This document shows, one piece after another, positions 57,601-64,000 of a stretch of 64,000 bases of DNA. The position numbers and the translations under genes were made by a program. The notes under the pieces were generated by a model, which was not told the origin of the DNA, searched no databases, and saw only the letters and a program-made list of their open reading frames with translations. The DNA is from Fallopia convolvulus (taxonomy: Eukaryota > Streptophyta > Magnoliopsida > Caryophyllales > Polygonaceae). Within the stretch, counting starts at the first letter, position 1, and every line of letters starts with the position of its first letter. The stretch is from positions 24,226,200 to 24,290,199 of the forward strand of contig OZ024724.1 in the NCBI GenBank assembly GCA_964016875.1. The letters are read 5' to 3'.

Positions 57601-58574
57601 TGTTGTCTTAACCCACTCTATGGCCTCCTCTCTACTACCAAATATCCTATCTGTGGTAAATAACTTTGTATAGTCATCGGACTCTTGCACCACCTCCTCC
57701 ACGGGTTCCAAAAACTGTGGCATGCCGCTCAAAGATGGAAGCCCACGCCTCGCCAGTGACTCCATCTGTGTATAATCAATATTGTACTGATCAGTATGCA
57801 TCTGAGCATACCCACTATCGTACTGATTTGGACACATCTGAGAGTATCCACCCCAATCACCTGTAGTTGGCATCTGACTTGGATGCGTCGACGGATATCC
57901 ACTACTATACCAATCTCCAGCAAACGGAATCGGTTCTGACTGCACCTGGGGATATCCATAAACAGAATTGTTGTATGCGGGATCACTCTGTCCATCTTCG
58001 ATCCTCAGTGCATCAAGCCCAATGTACACTTTATTATCTTCCTACAAAGATTAAAACAAAGCTTAAATAAGATTCTGTAAAATATAGCCGTAACGGCCAG
58101 AGTGTGCCAAAGCAGTACCGGTTGGAGCACCTCCAGCCGTTACGGCTGGGAAGCACCTGGCCTTTACGGCCAGTGACACTCCAACCGTACCGGCTGGATG
58201 TTGCCTGGCCGTTACGGCCAGACAGTTTCATCCTTTTAAAAATCGAATCTTTTTGTTTAAGAATACTTCGAAGTTCTTAGACAAAAGTTACGATCTTTTC
58301 TCAACAAAGTAACATTTAACCTAGTTTTTTACTAATAATTATATAGATTTGCATATTCAATACATGCAAGATTAAATACACTTTTTTTTCTACATTAAAA
58401 CTATTTTTAGATAAACATGTAGTTTTACACAATTTTTTTCTTTCAAATATAGTAGAGTGAAGTAGAGTGGTGGAAGAAAGCAACTTGGAACAAACAAATA
58501 ATACATACCTCATTATGGTTGATGTTCAAGGCTTGATCTTCTAAATCCATGAAATAATCTCCTTTGTTGTTCAT
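54625..58574 (-). CDS. MULE transposase with FAR1-type DNA-binding, SWIM zinc finger and C-terminal OTU protease domain
   Basis: Exons on minus: 58574-58509, 58041-56978, 56724-56215, 56127-54861, 54783-54625. The sum, 3066 nt, gives 1021 residues without a stop. Start MNNKGDYFMDLEDQ. FAR1-like zinc site CGCKFAV..HGIHNHRI. The transposase core has VLDCTYATNKYG, CLVTDRELALMNPL, CRRHIEKNIEARAKTL and NTTNRVEAQHSSLKHW (the last only after removing an 87-nt intron that is open in frame). SWIM finger CTCTRPVTHGLPCFH. AT-hook-like KKKHRGRPKNS, then a proline/threonine-rich linker. OTU domain: APDGNCGYRAVAHSLG (Asp and Cys of the active site) and EAHYISV (His) across the last intron, then PLPHICSQW. 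Looks competent for transposition. Confidence 0.9.
56128..56214 (-). other. In-frame, stop-free intron (87 nt) in the transposase gene
   Basis: AG|GTATGC..TTGCAG|G borders. Removing it restores TTNRVEAQHSSLK, a family motif; retaining it adds 29 residues without breaking the frame, so both forms could be translated. Confidence 0.75.
56773..56909. repeat. 24-nt palindromic-unit array 3 (inside transposase intron 2)
   Basis: Six units, all spaced 24 nt. GATTGTATCCA (56813) pairs with TGGATACAATC (56883), and AGCGCCT (56838) with AGGCGCT (56863), so the array is a mirror around about 56853. Confidence 0.9.
58085..58228. repeat. 24-nt palindromic-unit array 4 (transposase intron 1)
   Basis: Six units with cores GCCGTAACGGCC, GCCGTTACGGC and variants with CCGG in the middle. 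Confidence 0.85.
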
Positions 58575-58767
58575 GGTTGAAGATTGAAAATTATGTAGAA
58601 GTGTTGTGGGTTTGAAGAAGTGTTGTGGGTTTGAAGAAGTGTTGTGGGTTTTATACTAGATATGAATGGAAGTGGTTGAGTGCTACGGCTATAGGGCATT
58701 AAAAAGGCTACGGCGGAAAAGAGTTAAGGTAGTTAAGTGCATTTAATTCGTCGGTTTCAATAAACAT

Positions 58768-58880
58768 CCAGCCGTTACGGCCCGAGGGACCCCAGCCGGA
58801 ACGGCCAGAGGGCTCCCAGACGGCCAGAGTGCTTCCAGCCGTTCCGGCTGGGAGCCCTCTGGCCGTTCCGGCTGGAGGGT
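58768..58880. repeat. 24-nt palindromic-unit array 5 (between transposase and small ORF)
   Basis: Five units, one shortened to 19 nt. CCAGAGGGCTCCCAG (58805-58819) pairs with 58848-58862, a perfect 15-bp stem. The array runs into GGAGGGTGCGCTATTATGA, a copy of the MULE end. Confidence 0.9.
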
Positions 58881-58977
58881 GCGCTATTATGAACAAAGTT
58901 GCTTTTCTGTCCCATTTAATGTTCTGATAACAGTATACCATTTAATGTTCTGATGACACTATTATGAGTTTTTTCTT

Positions 58978-59397
58978 GTGACAAGATCCATGCATGTACA
59001 TCACATTGAGGGTAGACCAATTTTCAACCATAAAAGAAGACTTCCATCCATCCAACCTCAAACCCAAACCAGAATTTCATCTCCATCCATGGCTCCTAAG
59101 AAAGCAGCATGTTCCTCGCGAACCTACGCCATTACTCCACGCTTCATCAACATCTCCATCGTTCTCGTGCAAGGTGTTAAGGAGAGCAGATCGGAATGGA
59201 CCATGGTACCCGAGGGCACCCTACGAAACTTGGTCATATCATGGAGCCAATCTGGCGTGGGAGTACCACCAGGATATTGTTGTTTTTTCCTGAACGACAA
59301 CGATACAACAGATCGTATGTTAGCCAAAGAAACGACCGCACAGCTTCGCCTATTCGAAGGTGCTGAGATTCGTGCAGTTGATAATATTACGCCTTAG
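58978..59397 (+). CDS. Small MULE-borne ORF, possible ubiquitin/SUMO-like fold
   Basis: The likely start is ATG 59089 (CCATGGCT context), giving 102 residues; an in-frame upstream ATG (58978) would add 37. The sequence has alternating strands and a helix: FINISIVLVQGV, WTMVPEGTLRNLVISW, GYCCFFLNDNDTTDRM, TTAQLRLFEGAEIRAVDNIT. The last segment resembles the T.xxL.M..GD.I end of SUMO-like beta-grasp proteins, but no diglycine is present. I do not recognise it by sequence. It lies divergent to the transposase gene. If the fold is right, the pairing with an OTU deubiquitinase domain is notable. Low certainty. Confidence 0.4.
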   Translation: MTRSMHVHHIEGRPIFNHKRRLPSIQPQTQTRISSPSMAPKKAACSSRTYAITPRFINISIVLVQGVKESRSEWTMVPEGTLRNLVISWSQSGVGVPPGYCCFFLNDNDTTDRMLAKETTAQLRLFEGAEIRAVDNITP

Positions 59398-59738
59398 GAT
59401 TAAATGTTGTTTGTTGTTTTTTCATGTTTCGGCTTTAGAAGCAAGTGTTGTTTGTCATTTCGTGATTCAGTAAGTTATATTTCGATGTTTTTTCATGTAG
59501 AAGCAAGTGTTGTTTGTAAGTTCATGGTTTGGAAGTAATGAAGTTGTTTGTTGTTTTTAAACTTGAGTTTGGTCATCTAATAGCGCAACAAAAATGGTAA
59601 GTTGAACATGATACATTTGTTAGGGCTTTAACAATCCACCCAAAGATCCAAAATAGAATCATATAGAGACATACAACAATATGTAAAACTTAAAATACAT
59701 ATATAAATAAACTAACTTAAAACCCTAAACTATTAGCT

Positions 59739-59875
59739 CCGGCCGTTCTGGCCAAATACCCTCCAGCCGTAACGGCCAGACTGTGCCCAGGCTGGAGCAC
59801 GTCCGACCGTTACGGCTGGAGTGTATCCGGCCGTAACGGCTGGGCACCCTCCTGCCGTAACGGCTGGAGGGTGCG
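59739..59875. repeat. 24-nt palindromic-unit array 6 (subterminal right end)
   Basis: Six units, one shortened to 16 nt. The last one runs directly into GGAGGGTGCGCTATTATGA and the right terminus. Confidence 0.9.
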
Positions 59876-59974
59876 CTATTATGAAAAAAGGAGGGTGCGC
59901 TATTCGGAAATGGCGTATATATAGAGAGAGAGAATACAAATAAATATAATATAGCTTAATTAATTATTACTTAC

Positions 59975-62670
59975 GTGGAAGAAGTCGGAATCATGAGCAC
60001 CCCAAAAAAAGACAAGTGTCATGATTGACAAGTAGGTGCCAAGCACAACCCCAGTGGCAAAGATCTCTTGGAGCTTCCAAGTATCAGGTGTAGGAGAAGG
60101 CTTGACTCTATCCTTGGAGATGGTCATGATAGTCCCATCATTGAGGACAGCGATGATGAGGACCATGAAAGGATATACTTCGAACTTCCATATTAGACAA
60201 ATGAGGGTGAAGCCTAAGACAATACGAATTGTAATGGAAACCGCATATATGGTGTAGTTTTTCATCCTTTGGAAGATGGCTCTACTGGTTAGCACCGCGC
60301 TAATTATCACACTTAGCCCTGGCTCTGTGAGTACGATGTCAGATGCACTTCGAGCAGCATCGGTTGCGTCGTCTACTGCAATACCAATGTCGGCCTTCTT
60401 GAGTGACGGAGCATCGTTCACCCCATCACCTGTCATCCCACAGATGTGCTTGCGCTCTTGAAGCTTCTTGACGATCTCATACTTGTGTTCTACACCAGAC
60501 AGACAGACATATAGCTATTACTATTAGTAGATATTCTTCTTAACATAATTAATTAAATTTGAAATTACGAGGTACGTACCCGGAAAGACTCCGGCAAAGC
60601 CATCTGCCTTCTCAATGAGCTCCTCCACGGGAAGGCTGCCAATGCTAGGGTCCTTGTTGCCCCAGAGCAACGAGGATGAAGGGTACATGTTAGTGCCCAT
60701 TCCAAGCCTTCTTGCTGTTTCCTTTCCGATGGCTAGTTGGTCGCCCGTGATCATCTTTACATTCACTCCTAGGCTAAGGGCTCGTCTTATGGTCTCGGCG
60801 CTATCGTGCCTCGGGGGATCAAAAAGAGGCAAAAGACACACAAATTCCCACGGGCTTCCATCACTATCCTTACTCTTCTCGGGAATAGCCTGCTGTGCAA
60901 TGCCGAGGGCACGAAGGCCGCGATCAGCAAACTTGTCGATGATGTCATGAGCTCTGCTTTTTGCTTCACTCTCCAAGTTGCAAAGTTGAATGATCTGCTC
61001 CGGCGCGCCTTTGCTGATACGATGCCAGTCCCCTAGGGCGTCCACGTACGTGATAGCGGTGCGTTTCTCAACGGGATTGAAGGGTAAGAAGTGTACCTCC
61101 CTGATTCCCGCTCTAGCCTCCTTGGGGTCAGCCAACATGCCCACAATACATGCATCTATAGCGTCCTGGTTCTCCACCCTTGATGCTCGGGAAGCCAACA
61201 AGATGGCCATTTCCCTGTCGACGTCGTCCGCAAACACCTCAATCATGGTCCTGTCGACAGTCAGCTTATTCGGTGTGAGGGTGCCTGTCTTGTCTCTGCA
61301 AAGGACGTCCATTCCGGCCATTTCCTCTATGGCGGTCATTCTTTTGGTGATGGCGCCCTGCTCTGAGAGACGATGGGAGCCAATAGCCATGGTCACTGAC
61401 AGAACGGTCGGCATCGCAATCGGGTTCCCACCAATGAGTAGCACCAAGAGGTTGTCAATGCCCTCTCTGTAACTCCTTTTTTGAACCGGATACATTATGA
61501 GTAACTCTATCACGATCCCAATTGCGATTGAGACGATACAGAAGTTGCCAATGGCCGTAAGCACCTTTTGGAAGTGCCCCACCTGCGACGTACTATCGAC
61601 CAGGTGGGCAGCCTTGCCAAAGAAGGTGTGAACTCCGGTAGCAATCACAATGGCCTCAATCTCTCCTTGCTTGCAGGTAGAGCCTGAGAACACCTCGTCA
61701 TAAGGGTACTTGGTGGCCGGCAAGGACTCTCCGGTAAGCGCAGACTGATCAACTTTTAAAGGATCCCCATCCAACAAACGAGAATCTGCTGGTATGATAT
61801 CCCCTAGCTTGATGCTAATGATATCACCTGGAACCAGAATCTCTGCTTCTTGCTCGCACCATTTACCATCCCTTACAACCTTAGTCTTCGGAGCAAGACC
61901 CGCCATTAGAGCCGCTGCTGCATTTCCCGCGTTGTTTTCCTCCCAAAAGCTTATGCTCGAGTTCACCATCAGCAACACTATGATTCCCACAAAGTCTTGC
62001 CAATCCGGAGGTTTTCCCTTCATGTTACAACAGGTCACATTAATTTAATTTCAACAAATTAATTATATCAGCAACACGTACTATATGTAATATGTGTGTC
62101 AAGTGATAACTTACTCCTCCATTAGCCAAAAGAATTGCCATAATTGCAGCAAGCTCCATAACCCATGAAAGGGGATTCCACATAAATCCTAACAATTTTA
62201 GGATTTTGCTTTCCTATTTATATATTTAGGACCGGGGGACAAGATAGTTGGTTAATAATCAAGACTCAATGACAAGCTTAATATTAATTCATTTAAGTAA
62301 CAACAAATTGCATCATTTACGTGCCTTCTTTTCTTCCAACTTATTTGGACCAAATAGTGCAAGCCTACTTTCTCCATCACTCGATAATAACCCATTTTTC
62401 GAAGTCTTCAACTTTATAAACACTTCTTCAATTGGAAGCTTAACCTACTCAATCAAAAAAAAAAAAATACTACTAATTGTATAAATAACCATTACAATTT
62501 CTATGCTATTATATTCTAGCATGTTAATTACGATGATCTTTTTAATCCAATATATAGATAACCATTACAAATCAAATAAATACTACTATATATATATATG
62601 TAATGAATCAAAATAATCTTACAAGATCAACATTCTCATTCTTCACATCTAACAAGTCACTATCATCCAT
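59975..62670 (-). CDS. H+-ATPase exons 1-5 (residues 1-740)
   Basis: Exon 1 encodes MDDSDLLDVKNENVDL, and exon 2 VKLPIEEVFIKLKTSKNG onward to NKLEEKK. Exon 3 encodes ESKILKLLGFMWNPLSWVM (membrane helix 1). Exon 4 is a 1438-nt exon covering helices 2-4, the actuator loop with LTGES, the phosphorylation loop DKTGT and the nucleotide-binding domain (KGAPEQI, FDPPRHDSAETIRRAL, MITGDQLAIGKET). Exon 5 starts with a split Glu codon (G|AA) and carries the GDGVND hinge and helices 5-6 or further. No stop or frameshift occurs in this part. Introns 1, 3 and 4 have GT donors; intron 2 has GC. Exon 5 ends at a GTAAGT donor (59974-59969), 45 bp from the MULE target duplication. Confidence 0.85.
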
Positions 62671-64000
62671 GGTTGTACGTAGGTGAAATTGCAATTGATG
62701 AATTTACAAAAGAAAATCCAACTTTTCCCTTGTGAAATCTCAACCTAAGGGGAAAAAACTTATAAGGAAACAAGGAAAAAAAACAAGAGGTTTTTAAGAA
62801 ACTATGTATCATAAAACTGAAGTTTTTTTTTTCTTTCCAATGTATGTACTGGCTTTTACTATGTCTATCAATTTTTTTTATTATACTTGAGATAGATGAG
62901 GAGAAAGGAAGGTCATATAAATACTTGATGAATAGAGATAATGGGGAAATTTTGCAAGGAAAGACAAACTTCATGAAAGAGGAAAGATATTTCACGAGCA
63001 AAGTGGATCCAGAGAACTTGAGTGGTGATTTCTTTACATAGTCCCTGGTCATTTGGAGAGACGATAGAGTCTTGAGCTTATTCATTTTGACATTTGTCAA
63101 GTCTAGTGTATTATGTATCCTACTTTTTCTCTTTTCCACATAAAAATGGTCTATTAGTGACTTGACTTTTGAGTGACCAAGAGCATATTTCACCTGACTC
63201 CACGTGAAAAACACAATCAAAAATATAAGGATGATATCCACTTATTGACATATTTGAGCGAACTAATTTTCAACTTTTGTAAACTATAATAGAAGCAAAT
63301 AGTGAGTACTTAATGAATATTTTTATTTTTTGCAAGTGCTTTATATGTATATAAAATTATCAACTAAACTTATTTAATATGATGCTTATTTCATTTTTGC
63401 ATATTAGGCCAAAATTTTCATGCCGTATGAATATATGATGATCATCTGGCCTACTATCAAAAATCTATATATATATATTATAAAATAGAAAAATTTTGGG
63501 TCATTAATGCCTCATTCAATTGCCTAAATATTAATATTAATTCTATTATTACAAACCTATAAACTAAATATCGATCTATTTATCTATCTATCTTCTATAT
63601 CTATATAAAGAAGAAAAATTTGGCCAATTTATGACTAGCCATTTAATGAAAATAAAAAATAAATAAATAAAATTAATTGAATTTATTATAAATATTCTTT
63701 CAATTGACCTTTAATCTTCCATATGAAACTTTTGATCTACCATTTTGTGTTTTAACTTAATTTCTCTAATAAAATGGGTGATGAAATTCTCTAATTAATT
63801 GGACACCTATTAACTTTCTATTAAAGTCCTCCAACTTTTCACATTTCTAAACAACCTTTCATATTTCTAAATCTCCATTTTTTCTAATATAAAAGGTCAT
63901 CTCATCCTCTTCATATGGACACCCATCCATTATAGGAGAGTTTTGAAAGATTTCACAAAAAGCCAAGTTTGTAGTGAAGAAGAGATAAATATGTAGATGC
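62671..64000 (-). other. Upstream region of the H+-ATPase gene
   Basis: AT-rich DNA. It should hold the promoter and 5' leader. I cannot place a TATA box with confidence. A long minus frame (63241-62663) is treated as non-coding (see rejected items). TATATATATATTATA tracts near 63465 are simple repeats. Confidence 0.4.

Larger units (their letters stand above)
51310..59915. mobile_element. MULE transposon (8606 bp) in intron 5 of the H+-ATPase gene, TSD TATATATAG
   Basis: TATATATAG lies at 51301-51309 and again at 59916-59924, a 9-bp duplication as made by Mutator-like transposases. The ends pair imperfectly: left GGGTTTTCATTTC..GGCACCCTCC..TTTCAT..GCACC and right, inverted, CGCCATTTCC..GCGCACCCTCC..TTTCAT..GCGCACC. 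Inside are a plant-mobile-domain gene (+), the transposase-OTU gene (-) in tail-to-tail order, a small ORF (+) and six arrays of a 24-nt palindromic unit. The target duplication is AT-rich, so a chance match is possible, but the paired ends support it. Confidence 0.8.
50261..62670 (-). pseudogene. Plasma-membrane P3A-type H+-ATPase gene, split by a MULE in intron 5 and frameshifted in exon 7
   Basis: Pumps protons out of the cell at the cost of ATP. Exons on minus: 62670-62623, 62444-62325, 62213-62115, 62017-60580, 60489-59975, 51246-51073, 50912-50726, 50619-50444, 50357-50261. All junctions keep frame; exon 2 needs a GC donor (AAG|GCACGT). The model gives 949 residues once the 4 extra nt in exon 7 are discounted, the usual family length. 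Seen: TGES, PIAMPT, phosphorylation site DKTGT (Asp331), GDGVNDAP, the membrane Asp686 in LNDGTIMTISKDRV (AHA2 Asp684) with Arg657, regulatory C-terminus and final HYTV with the Thr that binds 14-3-3. Odd: CRDKTGT instead of CSDKTGT, GGNPIAM instead of GGIPIAM, frameshift at residue 819. It could be a young pseudogene or carry an assembly error. Confidence 0.85.

Noticed and set aside
62663..63241. 192-codon minus-strand ORF upstream of the H+-ATPase start
   Set aside because: AT-rich, no recognisable domain, overlaps the leader and the ATG region of the pump gene in another frame; most likely open by chance.

Overview
The window is nuclear DNA of a flowering plant, probably a eudicot. The evidence is spliceosomal introns, a plasma-membrane P-type H+-ATPase gene, a MULE DNA transposon with FAR1, OTU and plant-mobile-domain genes, and deeply nested plant LTR retrotransposons (Athila-like, Tat-like, chromovirus-like and non-autonomous Ty3/gypsy families) plus a LINE. 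A run of 200 N (48563-48762) is a scaffold gap. I cannot name the species.

Layout. Positions 1-1994 hold the 3' end of an LTR retrotransposon (element K). A second piece of the same LTR lies just after the gap (48763-49101). Positions 1995-8996 are a reverse-strand non-autonomous gypsy element (N), interrupted by a solo LTR (M, target duplication CCGGT), itself interrupted by an internally deleted LINE. Positions 8997-25628 are a reverse-strand gypsy element (G). It holds an 11-kb complex of six full or partial LTRs of one non-autonomous family plus two divergent relatives, in both orientations, bounded by ATTAT on each side. Positions 25634-30502 are a decayed Tat-like element (O) that lost reverse transcriptase. 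Positions 30503-40798 are an Athila-like element (H) with nearly intact pol. Its 3' LTR is joined tail-to-tail to an inverted LTR copy, making a palindrome of about 2.2 kb. Positions 41858-48562 hold a related reverse element (I), pol scraps and a chromovirus-type solo LTR (J). Positions 49102-50260 carry a 23-bp minisatellite and a Stowaway-like MITE.

The last 14 kb is a host gene for a plasma-membrane proton pump on the minus strand (start codon at 62670, stop codon at 50261). Nine exons can be modelled and add up to 949 residues, except for one 4-nt insertion in exon 7 that breaks the frame. Intron 5 contains an 8.6-kb MULE (51310-59915) with a 9-bp target duplication. The MULE carries an uninterrupted transposase-OTU protease gene of five exons (1021 residues by my model), a plant-mobile-domain gene, and a small ORF that may encode a ubiquitin-like fold.

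The most unusual signal is a layer of short family-specific palindromes. The MULE has six dispersed arrays of a 24-nt unit centred on GGCCGTWACGGCC, and several arrays fold into larger hairpins. Each gypsy/LTR family seems to carry its own palindromic word (GTTCCC..GGGAAC in K, CCGCGNNCGCGG in G, GGGTCGNNNNCGACCC in H, CGTTAACG-type words in I), in LTRs, spacers and even inside reading frames.
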